Shown: positions 28,262-36,587 of the stretch, piece by piece
How positions within the stretch are numbered: position 1 is the first letter of the stretch
Layout of the letters: each line of letters starts with the position of its first letter
Source: Methylorubrum salsuginis
GTDB taxonomy: Bacteria; Pseudomonadota; Alphaproteobacteria; Rhizobiales; Beijerinckiaceae
Length of the DNA: 64,000 nucleotides
Reading direction: 5' to 3'
Assembly: GCF_900114375.1 (NCBI RefSeq)
Contig: NZ_FOSV01000016.1
Span: 56,081 to 120,080 of the forward strand
Translations under genes and position numbers: made by a program
Notes under the pieces: generated by a model
The model's input: the letters and a program-made list of their open reading frames with translations, nothing else
Databases searched by the model: none
What the model was told of the DNA's origin: nothing

Positions 28262-28563
28262 GGCATTGCGGGGGGCGTGACCTTCATGGTCGTCGCGCGG
28301 GCCGGGTGTCGGTGCGCGAGGATCGACGTCATGCCAATCGGCGATGATCCCGATTCATCGCCGATTGCCCCCGCGACGGCGGGGCGGCGGGCGTCCGCCG
28401 GATGCACGGAACAGGACCCTCGGTCCTATTCCGGGCCGCTTGGTATAAGACGCTCTTTGCCGGGTACATGCACGCGCCGGGACTGGATTCCCGCGCTCGC
28501 CTCCGTCACCGTTGCGGTGACGAAGGAGGCCCTTGGCAAAACATGCGAATGGGAAGACGTTCG
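28262..28563. other. phoU-phoB intergenic region with a perfect inverted repeat
   Basis: No gene is supported in these 302 bases. They contain the 13-bp perfect inverted repeat described separately and a possible extended start (ATG 28543) for phoB. The length suggests that phoB may have its own promoter in addition to read-through from the pst operon. Confidence 0.45.
28335..28367. repeat. Perfect 13-bp inverted repeat between phoU and phoB
   Basis: CAATCGGCGATGA and its exact reverse complement TCATCGCCGATTG are separated by seven bases (TCCCGAT). No T-run follows, so it is not a standard terminator. It may be an operator or an RNA-stabilising hairpin ahead of phoB. Confidence 0.6.
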
Positions 28564-29268
28564 ATGACGAGCGCGCGTATCCTGATCGTCGAGGACGAGG
28601 AATCGCTGACCACGCTGCTGCGCTACAACCTCGAAGCCGAGGGCTTCGTGGTGGACGTGGCGATCCGTGGCGACGAGGCCGACCTTCGCCTGCACGAGAC
28701 CACTCCCGACCTCGTCCTGCTGGACTGGATGGTGCCGGGCCTCTCGGGGATCGAGCTGTGCCGGCGCATCCGGGCCCGCCGTGAGACCGAACGGCTGCCG
28801 GTGATCATGCTGACCGCCCGCGGCGAGGAGGCCGACCGGGTGCGCGGCCTCTCGACCGGGGCCGACGATTACGTGGTCAAGCCGTTCTCGGTGCCCGAAC
28901 TCCTCGCCCGCGTGCGCGCCCTGCTGCGCCGGTCCAAGCCCGCCCATGTCGCCGACACCCTGACCGCGGGCGACATCGAGCTCGACCGGGTGAGCCACCG
29001 CATCCGCCGCCAGGGCCGCGAGATCCATCTCGGGCCGACCGAGTTCAAGCTGCTCGAATACCTGATGCAGAGCCCCGGCCGCGTCTTCTCCCGCGAGCAG
29101 CTCCTCGACGGCGTATGGGGACACGACGTCTACATCGACGAGCGCACCGTCGACGTCCATGTCGGCCGCCTGCGCAAGGCGATCAACCGTCCGCGCCAGA
29201 GCGATCCGATCCGCACCGTGCGCGGCTCCGGCTATTCGTTCGACGAGATGTTCGCGGTGGCCGAATAG
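28564..29268 (+). CDS. phoB: Phosphate regulon response regulator PhoB
   Basis: OmpR-class transcription activator of the phosphate regulon. Residues 1-120 form the receiver, with the phospho-acceptor Asp54 in VLLDWMVPG, the acidic pocket VEDEES and the switch lysine in YVVKPF. The C-terminal winged helix contains GPTEFKLLEYLM and the recognition helix RTVDVHVGRLRKAI, a PhoB hallmark. The start ATG 28564 follows GGAAGACGTTCG. The histidine kinase phoR, often next to phoB, is absent from this window. The 3' side abuts a dispersed intergenic repeat. Confidence 0.95.
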   Translation: MTSARILIVEDEESLTTLLRYNLEAEGFVVDVAIRGDEADLRLHETTPDLVLLDWMVPGLSGIELCRRIRARRETERLPVIMLTARGEEADRVRGLSTGADDYVVKPFSVPELLARVRALLRRSKPAHVADTLTAGDIELDRVSHRIRRQGREIHLGPTEFKLLEYLMQSPGRVFSREQLLDGVWGHDVYIDERTVDVHVGRLRKAINRPRQSDPIRTVRGSGYSFDEMFAVAE

Positions 29269-29367
29269 AGCGTCATCCCGAAAGGTGATTTCCGGCTTTC
29301 GGTGAAAGGACGATGCGGCGCAATGAAGTAGAGCATCGTCCCGGATCCGATATCCAGGACGATGCTC
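29269..29367. repeat. Dispersed two-hairpin intergenic element, copy A
   Basis: About 99 bases directly after the phoB stop. First half: ATCCCGAAAGG..., CCGGCTTTCGG, GATGCGGCGCAATGAA. Second half: GAGCATCGTCCCGGAT-CCGAT-ATCCAGGACGATGCTC, a 16-bp stem with one mismatch. Related copies lie at 35786-35877 and 41042-41119. Confidence 0.85.
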
Positions 29368-29377
29368 CAACCGCCCC

Positions 29378-30856
29378 TCAATAGTTCACCGTTGCCCGCA
29401 GGCCCACCACGGTCGCGTTGCGGATGCGCCGGCCGTCGGCGTCGGGCAGGCCGCCGCCGGGGCGCATGACGAATTGAAGGTCCGGCTGGAGCGTGAAGCC
29501 CGGCACGATCTCGGCCTGATAGGTCGCCTCGATCACCGTCTCGCTGCTCCGGATCGGCCCGGTTCCGGTGCCGAGGGCGAGGGCATCGCGGTCGAAGGCG
29601 CGGGCGGCGGGCGCGATGCGCGAATGGATCACGCCGAGGCCGGCGGTGTCGTTGGGGCGGCCCGGGATCAGTCCCTTGTAGGCGATGCCGGCATCCACGT
29701 AGAGGTCGATCAGGTTGCGGTCCCCCGGCACCGCCGAAAGGCGGACGAAGGCCGAGGCGCCCTCCCCCGGCGCGCCGGGCTCGTTGTAGAGCGTCTGGTC
29801 GAGGATGGCGTAGACGCCGCTGTCGCCGCGGAAGCGCCGGGCGATGCCGCTGGCCTCGGGGTCGGCCAGAAGCCGTCCCTGAACGCTGTCGAGCCGCGGG
29901 CTGTCGAAGCGGCCGAAATGATGCCACGCCCCGAGCGTCGCCGTCCCGGGCAAGCCCGTCATGCCGGGAAGCGAGGGATAGGCATAGGCCGCCTCGCCGA
30001 TCAGCAGGGCCGGATCGTTGACGCGGAAATCCGTGCCGTGGCGGTTGCGCCGCTGCGGATCGGTGCCGTCGTCGGGGTACGGCGTGCCGGCCGGGTCGCC
30101 GTTGAAGATCGCCGCTTGGAACGACAGGGCGTCGGTCGGCACGTATTTCACCCGCACGGCCGGCGTCGCGAGCGGGTAGATCGGCCCGCCGCTCGGCATC
30201 ACCACCGCCCCAACATTCGGCCAGCCGAACCCGGCGTTCAGGAAGACGACGCCCGACTGGGCGATGGCGAACTCGGTGTCGGCCGAGACCTGCCCGATCT
30301 TGATCGAGACTTTCCCGTCCCAAAAATTCTGTTCGACCCACAGCTCGAACAGCCGCGTGGAGGGCAAAGCCTCGATGCCGCTCACCGTCGTGAGGTTGTT
30401 CACGAAGGACCGGGACATCCCGTGGCCGTGGATCTGGAAGAAGTCGGTGTGGAGCCGCGCCCCCTCCCAGCCCATGAAGCGGTCGAGATCGATGTCGAGG
30501 CCGGCATCCAGGCGCCCGCCATAGGTCGCCCCGCGCTTGAGCCCGCCCGACACGTCGGCGAGGCCTTCGCCGATATAGGTGAGCACGTAGGTGATGCCGC
30601 GTTGCGCGAGATAGGCGCGCAGGCCTAACGGATCACCGTCGGGTCCGAGCGAGGACTCGATAGAGCCCTTGTTAGTGACCGAGACCTGATCCGAGGTGCG
30701 CGACTGCGCCACCGCGGTCTGCGGGTCGCCGCCGGCACCGGTCAGCGGCAGCAGGAAATCCTGGGACGCGGCCGGGCCGGCGGCAAGACAGGCCGCGAGC
30801 GCGGCGAGCCGCGCTCGTCGTCGCCCCGCGCTCCCGTGCCAAGCCTCGCGTTTCAC
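29378..30856 (-). CDS. OprB-family carbohydrate porin
   Basis: Outer-membrane beta-barrel porin of the OprB family, typically admitting sugars. The product, 492 residues from GTG 30856, starts with a clear signal peptide (RARLAALAACLAAGPAAS). Family landmarks are YGGRLDAGLDIDLDRFMGWEGA, the strand pair ELWVEQNFWDGKVSIKIGQ, and a C-terminal barrel ending in an aromatic residue (RATVNY). ATG 30892 and 30928 are in frame but put extra residues before the signal peptide, so GTG 30856 is preferred. Its stop lies ten bases from copy A of the dispersed repeat. Substrate unknown. Confidence 0.88.
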   Translation of the reverse strand: MKREAWHGSAGRRRARLAALAACLAAGPAASQDFLLPLTGAGGDPQTAVAQSRTSDQVSVTNKGSIESSLGPDGDPLGLRAYLAQRGITYVLTYIGEGLADVSGGLKRGATYGGRLDAGLDIDLDRFMGWEGARLHTDFFQIHGHGMSRSFVNNLTTVSGIEALPSTRLFELWVEQNFWDGKVSIKIGQVSADTEFAIAQSGVVFLNAGFGWPNVGAVVMPSGGPIYPLATPAVRVKYVPTDALSFQAAIFNGDPAGTPYPDDGTDPQRRNRHGTDFRVNDPALLIGEAAYAYPSLPGMTGLPGTATLGAWHHFGRFDSPRLDSVQGRLLADPEASGIARRFRGDSGVYAILDQTLYNEPGAPGEGASAFVRLSAVPGDRNLIDLYVDAGIAYKGLIPGRPNDTAGLGVIHSRIAPAARAFDRDALALGTGTGPIRSSETVIEATYQAEIVPGFTLQPDLQFVMRPGGGLPDADGRRIRNATVVGLRATVNY

Positions 30857-30932
30857 TCTCAAGACCTGTCGCCCGGCGGTCGGTTCATCCATCAAGCAGA
30901 AGCGGATGACAGGGCCGAGACCATCCAAAACA

Positions 30933-31331
30933 TCAGCCGGCGCGCAACAACAGGAGAATCGAGGTGATCGTCATTACGGCGATCGTCGCGATGATGCCGC
31001 CGCCGCGGCAGGCGAACTGGCGCGGGGTGTTGGCGGCGGCGAGCATGCCGATCGGATGCAGGATGCGGGCGATGAGAAGCACGATCAGCAGGCCCTGCAC
31101 CCACCCATGCGACCCGCCGCCGGCTTCGTAGAGGGCGATCAGCAGGAGGGTGAGCGGCACGAACTCGCCGAAATTGCCGTGCGAGCGGATGCGCCGCTGC
31201 AATCCGTCCTGCCCACCGTCTCCGAAGAGGACGTTGCCGGTGAGCCGCCCGCCGATCACCCAGGCGGACAAGCCGGCATAGATCAGCCCGAGGAGGCCGG
31301 CATAGAAGGCGGTGGTGGTCGGGAAGATCAC
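30933..31331 (-). CDS. MAPEG-family membrane protein
   Basis: Four-helix membrane protein of the MAPEG superfamily (glutathione transferase-like, bacterial YecN type), 132 residues. The N-terminal span FYAGLLGLIYAGLSAWVIGGR is followed by the conserved loop RIRSHGNFGEFVPLTLLLIAL, which carries the N-x-x-E active-site pattern. The last helices contain LLIARILHPIG. The start is GTG 31331, with GGAGACATGAG upstream. It precedes the porin gene on the same strand, with 76 bases between; no functional link is evident. Confidence 0.9.
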   Translation of the reverse strand: MIFPTTTAFYAGLLGLIYAGLSAWVIGGRLTGNVLFGDGGQDGLQRRIRSHGNFGEFVPLTLLLIALYEAGGGSHGWVQGLLIVLLIARILHPIGMLAAANTPRQFACRGGGIIATIAVMTITSILLLLRAG

Positions 31332-31562
31332 AGGCTCATGTCTCCGTCGTGTTCGGGCAACGCACCAATCGGCGCGGGTCCGGCTTGTTCCGGCTGCCGC
31401 GCGCATGGATCCGTGCGCATGACCGGGAAAGCATGTCATGCCCTGTGGATCGTCGCGGTGTGGGTCGCGTCCGGATCGCCGCCGGCGCGCGAAAGCTGAC
31501 ATATGTCTATCGCGCGCCGCGGCCATACCGGGCGAAGACGGGGATATCGGGGAGGACGCAGG

Positions 31563-32462
31563 TTGAGCGGCAAGCTGATCGCGGTCGCCAACATGAAGGG
31601 CGGCGTCGGCAAGACGACGACGGTCGTCATGCTGGCCGAGGCGCTCGCCGCCGACGGGGCGCGGGTGCTCGTGGTCGATCTCGATCCGCAGGCCTCGGTC
31701 TCGGTCTGCCTCGCTGGCGACGACCTGCTCGCGCAGATGATCTCCCGCGGGCGGACGCTCGAGGCTTATCTCGCCCTCAAGATCATCACCCGTCACAAGC
31801 CGGATCTCCGCGCCCGCATCCAGCCGGGCGTCAGCCTGACGACCCACAAGAACCGGCCGCTCGAACTCTCGCTTCTGCCGTCCGGCCCGCATCTGCGCCT
31901 GGTGGAGCGCGAGATCCTCTACGAGCTGACCGAGCGGAAGTTCTCGATGAGCGACATCGAGGGCCGGCTGTGGACGCTGTTCCAGGACGAGTTCGCACCG
32001 CTGGCGCAGGACTACGACTACGTCTTCTTCGATTGCGCGCCGGGCATCTCGCCGATGACCGAGGTCGCGGTACGCGCCGCCGACCTCGTCCTCGTCACCT
32101 CGATCCCCGACTTCCTCTCGACCTATGGCCTCAACGCCTTCGTCGAGACGATCTGGCGGCACAGCGGGCGCAAGGACGGCCATATCCGGCCGCGCAGCGC
32201 CCCTTACGTGCTCGTCACCCGCTATCAGGCGCAGGTGCGCCAGCATCAGCAGACGCTGGCCCGTCTGGTCGCCGAGGCCGAGGCGGGCGATGCGGGGTTT
32301 CGCCTGCTCGACACCCGCGTTCCCCAGGCGGCGGCGCTCGCCGACGCTCTCGTCCCGGTCGGCGGCGCCCCGCCGACCTTCTCGGCCAAGTACGGCGCGC
32401 ATGTGCCGAACGTGTTGATCCCGCTCGTCGCGGAAGTGAAGGACATCCTCCATGGCGCTTGA
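31563..32462 (+). CDS. ParA-like P-loop ATPase
   Basis: A 299-residue member of the ParA/MinD/Soj superfamily. It opens with the deviant Walker A sequence MKGGVGKTTT at residues 11-20, including the signature lysine (K12). It then has the Walker A' segment VLVVDLDPQASVS and Walker B DYVFFDCAPGISPM. The start is TTG 31563, preceded by GGGGAGGACGC. Such ATPases position plasmids, chromosomes, chemoreceptor arrays or enzymes. There is no ParB or parS-like array here. Its stop overlaps the next gene by 11 bases, so the partner is probably that protein. It is not the chromosomal parAB, which normally sits with gidB. Confidence 0.88.
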   Translation: MSGKLIAVANMKGGVGKTTTVVMLAEALAADGARVLVVDLDPQASVSVCLAGDDLLAQMISRGRTLEAYLALKIITRHKPDLRARIQPGVSLTTHKNRPLELSLLPSGPHLRLVEREILYELTERKFSMSDIEGRLWTLFQDEFAPLAQDYDYVFFDCAPGISPMTEVAVRAADLVLVTSIPDFLSTYGLNAFVETIWRHSGRKDGHIRPRSAPYVLVTRYQAQVRQHQQTLARLVAEAEAGDAGFRLLDTRVPQAAALADALVPVGGAPPTFSAKYGAHVPNVLIPLVAEVKDILHGA

Positions 32463-32976
32463 TGTCGACGGATACGCGGTGCTGCAGGCGATGGCCGCCG
32501 CGCCCGAAGCCTTCCCCGACATCCGCGCCGAGATTCCGAAGGCCGCCCGCACCCTCGTGGTGCGCCAGCTCAAGGCGCGCGGTTTGAAGGCGCATCACTT
32601 GCGGATGGTCCGTGACGTGATCGGCACCGAGGCCTTTGCGCTGATCGCCGACGGCATGACCGACGCGGAGGTGAAGGCGGTGGTCGCCCGCCTCGACCCG
32701 CATCACCCGACCCTGAAACAGGCCACTCCCGGCTGGCTGCGCCGCCGACTCGCGGCGCTGGCCGTGGGCGAGGCTCCGCTTCGGCGGGGCGAGCTCGCTC
32801 CGCCGGAGACCGACGCCCCCGCTCCGACCCGGGCGCTCGGCAGCCGGCCCTTTGCGGCGGTCTGGGACGGCGTGGACCATGATGCGCCGCTCGCGAAAGC
32901 CGGCAAGAAGGAGAAGGCGTCGGGCAAGAAGGAACGCAAGGACCTCGAGAAGAAGGGCAAGAAGAAGAAGGATTGA
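32452..32976 (+). CDS. Unknown protein with lysine-rich tail, coupled to ParA-like ATPase
   Basis: Unrecognised 174-residue protein. Residues 1-85 look helical and folded (KAARTLVVRQLKARGLKAHH, GTEAFALIADGMTDAEVKAV). Residues about 95-145 are Pro/Ala rich. The last 30 residues are nearly all Lys/Glu/Arg/Asp, ending KKGKKKKD. The start codon lies inside the upstream ATPase gene (11-base overlap), implying translational coupling and a fixed ratio. By analogy with other ParA-type systems, the partner could be the cargo or ATPase-stimulating factor, and the basic tail could bind DNA, RNA or membrane; this is inference. Confidence 0.8.
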   Translation: MALDVDGYAVLQAMAAAPEAFPDIRAEIPKAARTLVVRQLKARGLKAHHLRMVRDVIGTEAFALIADGMTDAEVKAVVARLDPHHPTLKQATPGWLRRRLAALAVGEAPLRRGELAPPETDAPAPTRALGSRPFAAVWDGVDHDAPLAKAGKKEKASGKKERKDLEKKGKKKKD

Positions 32977-33106
32977 GCGGGCGGAGGAGCGCCGCATCCT
33001 CCCAGGCCGTCACGGCGAGTGCTGCCCCGAGGGCATCGGCCTTTGCCGAAGGCCCGTCGCCGCCGCTGGGTCCGATGGTTGCGGGACCGCGAGACACGCG
33101 GCCCAA

Positions 33107-33143
33107 ACGAAAACGGGCGCCCCGCGGGGCGCCCGTTTCGTCT
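33107..33143 (-). terminator. Rho-independent terminator after the outer-membrane protein gene
   Basis: GGGCGCCCC / GGGGCGCCC hairpin. On the minus strand it is followed by CGTTTTCGTTT; on the plus strand by TTTCGTC. It lies 20 bases past the stop of the minus-strand barrel gene and may serve both directions. Confidence 0.75.
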
Positions 33144-33162
33144 CGCCGAAGGCGAAATGCGA

Positions 33163-34026
33163 TCAGTAAGCGCTGAACTTGTAGTTGAAGCCGGCGCGGA
33201 CCAGGCTGCCCTCGGTGCCGAAGCGAGCGGAATAGCCGTTGGTGCCCGCCGGGTTGAGGACGGCGATGGTGCGGCCGCCGAGATCGTAGCGGATGTACTC
33301 GGCCTTGATCGTCACGTCGGACTTGATGCCGAGCAGCTTGCCGAAGGCGAAGGTGTTGAGGAACGAGTCGGCCGGGATCGCGTACTCCACGCCGCCGCCG
33401 TAGTTGTAGCCGGTCTCGAACTGCTTGTCGTAGCCGCCGAGGAACTGGAGCGGCAGGCCGTTGGCCGGGGTGCCGAACAGCTGGGCGCCGTAGGCGACCT
33501 GACCGAAGGCGAGACCGCCGGTCCCGTAGACGAGGAACCGGTCGAAGGCGTAGCCGATCTTGCCGTTGACGGTGCCGAGGTAGTCGAGGTTCTGGGTGTA
33601 GATGCTGGCGTTCGAACCGCCCTGGGCGGGGTTGAAGGCGCCGCCGAAGCCGGTGTTCTTGTGCAGGTCGGTCCAGGTGATGTCGAAGGCCGCGCCGATG
33701 ACGAAGCCCGAGCCCGGCGTGAACTGCAGGTTATAGCCCATGCCGCCGCCGATCTTCGAGAAGCCGTCGACTTCGCTCTTGAGCGAGGCGGGGCGGAAGT
33801 TGGCGTCGACGTTCGCCTGCGTCACCGCCGAGAGGCCGGTGGTGCGGATGTTCGGGTTGTCGGTGAAGGCGTAGCCGGTGTGCAGGCCGGCGTAGAAGCC
33901 CGTCCAGGTGAAGACCGGGACCGGCGTGAAGACCGGGGCCGGCGCAACGCGGCGCGGCAAGTCGGCGGCGAGGGCCGCAGTGGAGGCCAGCGCCGCGACG
34001 CCGCCGAGGAGAAGAGTTCTGATCAC
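33163..34026 (-). CDS. Outer-membrane beta-barrel protein (Omp25/31-like)
   Basis: A 287-residue surface protein. The signal peptide is LLLGGVAALASTAALA, then the family opener ADLPRR...FTWTGFYAGLHTGYAF, seen in Omp25/Omp31-like porins of Hyphomicrobiales. Alternating hydrophobic strands follow, and the protein ends in an aromatic-rich strand (VRAGFNYKFSAY). The start is GTG 34026; no good Shine-Dalgarno sequence is visible. These proteins are structural or small-solute porins. It is divergent from pyruvate kinase. Confidence 0.88.
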   Translation of the reverse strand: MIRTLLLGGVAALASTAALAADLPRRVAPAPVFTPVPVFTWTGFYAGLHTGYAFTDNPNIRTTGLSAVTQANVDANFRPASLKSEVDGFSKIGGGMGYNLQFTPGSGFVIGAAFDITWTDLHKNTGFGGAFNPAQGGSNASIYTQNLDYLGTVNGKIGYAFDRFLVYGTGGLAFGQVAYGAQLFGTPANGLPLQFLGGYDKQFETGYNYGGGVEYAIPADSFLNTFAFGKLLGIKSDVTIKAEYIRYDLGGRTIAVLNPAGTNGYSARFGTEGSLVRAGFNYKFSAY

Positions 34027-34329
34027 GAGGGACCGCCCGAAATTGCTGAATTCGTGACGCAACGTAGCAGCGGAACGGCCAAGGTACCTATGGCAGCGGA
34101 GCAACACGCGGCCGCCGCCTGCGGCTGTGGGCCCTTCGATCACCGTTCCGTGAAACCCTGACGGGAAATCCGCCCGTCCCTGCCCGGAGCGCTGCGCTTG
34201 ACCTGTGCGGCACAGGGATGCTTCTGACCCGGCAAGCCCCCGTCCGGCCGCCGACTCCTGCCAAACGTCGTGCGTCATCCGGGCCGTTCCCGCCCTCGCG
34301 CTCCCGCGATCCGGCGGGTCCAGCGGGTC
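34027..34329. other. Divergent intergenic region, omp / pyk
   Basis: 303 bases without a supported gene. It contains a TTGACC hexamer at about 34198, a possible -35 element for pyk, but no convincing -10 partner. Nothing else is visible. Confidence 0.4.
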
Positions 34330-35778
34330 ATGGAGGCTGGATTGAAGCGCTCGCGCCGCACCAAGATCGTCGCAACCCTAGGCCCGGCGTCCGAATCGCC
34401 GGAGATGATCGCCAAGCTGTTCCACGCCGGCGCGGATGTCTTCCGCATCAACATGAGCCATCTCGACCGGACCAAGCTCCCGGAGCGCATCGAGGTGATC
34501 CGCACCATCGAGCGCGAGGCCAAGCGCCCTATCGGCATCCTGGTCGATCTCCAGGGGCCCAAGCTCCGGCTCGGCACCTTCGTCGATACGGCCGCCGAAC
34601 TGGAGAACGGCCAGAGCTTCGTGCTCGACTCGGATCCGACGCCCGGCGACGTGAACCGCTGCTACCTGCCCCATCCCGAAATTCTCTCGGCGCTGGAGCC
34701 GCAGCACGCCATCCTGATCGACGACGGCAAGCTGCGCCTGATCGTGACCGAGGTGAGCGAGGGCCGCGCCGTGACCCGCGTCGAGGTCGGCGGGCGCATC
34801 TCGAACCGCAAGGGCGTGTCGCTGCCCCACACCGTGGTGCCGCTGCCGGCGATGACCGAGAAGGACCGCGCGGATCTCGATGCCGGCCTCGCCGCGGGTG
34901 CCGACTGGATCGCCGTCTCCTTCGTGCAGCGCCCGGAGGACGTGGCCGAGGTGAAGAAGGTCGCCGCCGGCCGCGCCCTGGTCATGGCCAAGATCGAGAA
35001 GCCGCAGGCGCTGACCCGGCTCGACGAGATCATCGAGATCTCCGACGGCATCATGGTGGCCCGCGGCGATCTCGGCGTGGAGATGCCGCTGGAGCAGGTG
35101 CCCGGCGTGCAGAAGCGCATCACCCGCGGCGCCCGCCGGCTCGGCAAGCCCGTCGTCGTCGCGACGCAGATGCTCGAATCGATGATCACCGCGCCGGTGC
35201 CGACCCGCGCCGAGGTCTCGGACGTGGCCACCGCCGTCTACGAGGGCGCGGACGCCGTGATGCTCTCGGCCGAGAGCGCCGCGGGCGCCTTCCCGGTGGA
35301 GGCGATCACCACGATGAGCCGCATCGCCGAGCAGGTGGAGCGCGACGCGCTCTACTGGTCGATCCTGACCGCGCAGCGCACCAGCCCGGAGCGGACGGCC
35401 TCCGACGCCATCGCGGCGGCCGCCCACCAGATCGTCGAAGCCCTGGATCTGCGCGCCATCATGGCCTGGACCCATTCGGGCTCGACGGTGCAGCGCCTCG
35501 CCCGGTCGCGGCCGAACGCTAGCGTGATCGCCCTGACGCCGAAGCGCGAGACCGCGCGCCGCCTCACCATGGTGTGGGGCACGCACCCGATCGTCACGAA
35601 GGACGCCAGCGACATCGACGACATGGCCTTCCGGGCGGCGAAGTTCGCCGTGCGCGAGCGCTTCGCCGAACTCGGCGACCGGGTCATCGTCGTGGCCGGC
35701 GTGCCCTTCGGCATTCCGGGGGCCACCAACATGGTCCGCATCGCCTTCGTGACCCGCGAGCACGCCGAGCAGGCTTGA
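34330..35778 (+). CDS. pyk: Pyruvate kinase
   Basis: Converts phosphoenolpyruvate and ADP to pyruvate and ATP. The 482-residue product has the N-terminal RRTKIVATLGPAS, the substrate loop VFRINMSHLD, the catalytic-site segment VMAKIEKPQAL, and the metal/PEP motif MVARGDLGVEMPLEQVP. The C-terminal allosteric domain contains AIMAWTHSGSTVQRLARSRP. ATG 34330 (MEAGLKRSRRTKIV) is chosen; TTG 34342 is possible. In serine-cycle methylotrophs this enzyme must be balanced against PEP carboxylation. Copy B of the dispersed repeat begins just after the stop. Confidence 0.97.
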   Translation: MEAGLKRSRRTKIVATLGPASESPEMIAKLFHAGADVFRINMSHLDRTKLPERIEVIRTIEREAKRPIGILVDLQGPKLRLGTFVDTAAELENGQSFVLDSDPTPGDVNRCYLPHPEILSALEPQHAILIDDGKLRLIVTEVSEGRAVTRVEVGGRISNRKGVSLPHTVVPLPAMTEKDRADLDAGLAAGADWIAVSFVQRPEDVAEVKKVAAGRALVMAKIEKPQALTRLDEIIEISDGIMVARGDLGVEMPLEQVPGVQKRITRGARRLGKPVVVATQMLESMITAPVPTRAEVSDVATAVYEGADAVMLSAESAAGAFPVEAITTMSRIAEQVERDALYWSILTAQRTSPERTASDAIAAAAHQIVEALDLRAIMAWTHSGSTVQRLARSRPNASVIALTPKRETARRLTMVWGTHPIVTKDASDIDDMAFRAAKFAVRERFAELGDRVIVVAGVPFGIPGATNMVRIAFVTREHAEQA

Positions 35779-35785
35779 GGCGCGC

Positions 35786-35877
35786 GCATCGGCCCGAAAG
35801 CCGGGGAACGGCTTTCGGGCCGATGCGGCACAACGAACGAGAGCATCGTGCCGGATCCGATATCCGGCACGATGCTC
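35786..35877. repeat. Dispersed two-hairpin intergenic element, copy B
   Basis: The most regular copy. Hairpin 1: GCATCGGCCCGAAAGCC and its exact reverse complement, 17-bp stem with a seven-base loop. Hairpin 2: GAGCATCGTGCCGGAT-CCGAT-ATCCGGCACGATGCTC, perfect 16-bp stem. The two are joined by GCGGCACAACGAAC. It sits between the convergent pyk and NarL-type regulator genes. Confidence 0.9.
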
Positions 35878-35937
35878 GAGCGCGGGAGCGAGCCACCGCC
35901 CCCGCGCCGTGTTCGGGCCGAGGGCGATCGGGCCGCC

Positions 35938-36579
35938 TCAGATCTCCGGTGCCGCGACGAGTCCGGCGCCCAGGGCGATCCACACCAGATGCGCGTCGGT
36001 GCGGGCGCCGAGCTTGGTGCGGATCAGGGAGAGGTTGTTCTGCACCGTCTTCGGACTGAGGCAGAGGGCATCGGCCACCGCGCCCGCCGTCATCCCGCGG
36101 GCCGTCAGCCCCAGGATCTCGACCTCCCGCGCGGTCAGATCGTCCAGGGCGGTGCGCCCCGACGACACCTCGTCCTGTGCGATGGCCCGCGCCACGTCGG
36201 AGCACATCGCCCGCTCGCCGCGCAGCACCGCCGCGACCGCGTCGAGCAACGCCCGTGGCGGGCTCGCCTTTCCGACATAGCCGCAGGCGCCCGCGGCAAA
36301 GGCTTGTCGCGCGATTGCGGCGCCGGTTCGCATGCTGAAAACCAGGATGCGGGCGGCCGAATCCCACTGGCGGATATGCCGGATCGCCTCGATACCGCTC
36401 GGGCCCGGCAGGGACAGATCGAGGAGGACGAGGTCCGGGGCATGCGTCTTGTAGAGGCGGTAGGCCTCCGCCGCGCTCTCGGCCTCGGCCACCACGCTCA
36501 GTCCCGGCTGCCGCTCCAAGAGGCGGCGATAGCCCTCGCGCACCACCGGATGGTCGTCGACGAGGAGAAGGGTCGTCAT
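35938..36579 (-). CDS. NarL/FixJ-family response regulator
   Basis: 213-residue DNA-binding regulator. The receiver domain has the acidic pair VDDHP, phospho-acceptor Asp54 in LLDLSLPG, and the switch lysine in YVGKA. The C-terminal LuxR-type helix-turn-helix reads LTAREVEILGLTARGMTAG then LCLSPKTVQNNLSLIRTKLG. It lies eight bases downstream of its sensor kinase, forming a standard pair. The target genes are unknown; the metallo-beta-lactamase-fold gene, divergent from the kinase, is the nearest candidate. Confidence 0.93.
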   Translation of the reverse strand: MTTLLLVDDHPVVREGYRRLLERQPGLSVVAEAESAAEAYRLYKTHAPDLVLLDLSLPGPSGIEAIRHIRQWDSAARILVFSMRTGAAIARQAFAAGACGYVGKASPPRALLDAVAAVLRGERAMCSDVARAIAQDEVSSGRTALDDLTAREVEILGLTARGMTAGAVADALCLSPKTVQNNLSLIRTKLGARTDAHLVWIALGAGLVAAPEI

Positions 36580-36587
36580 GTCCGGCC

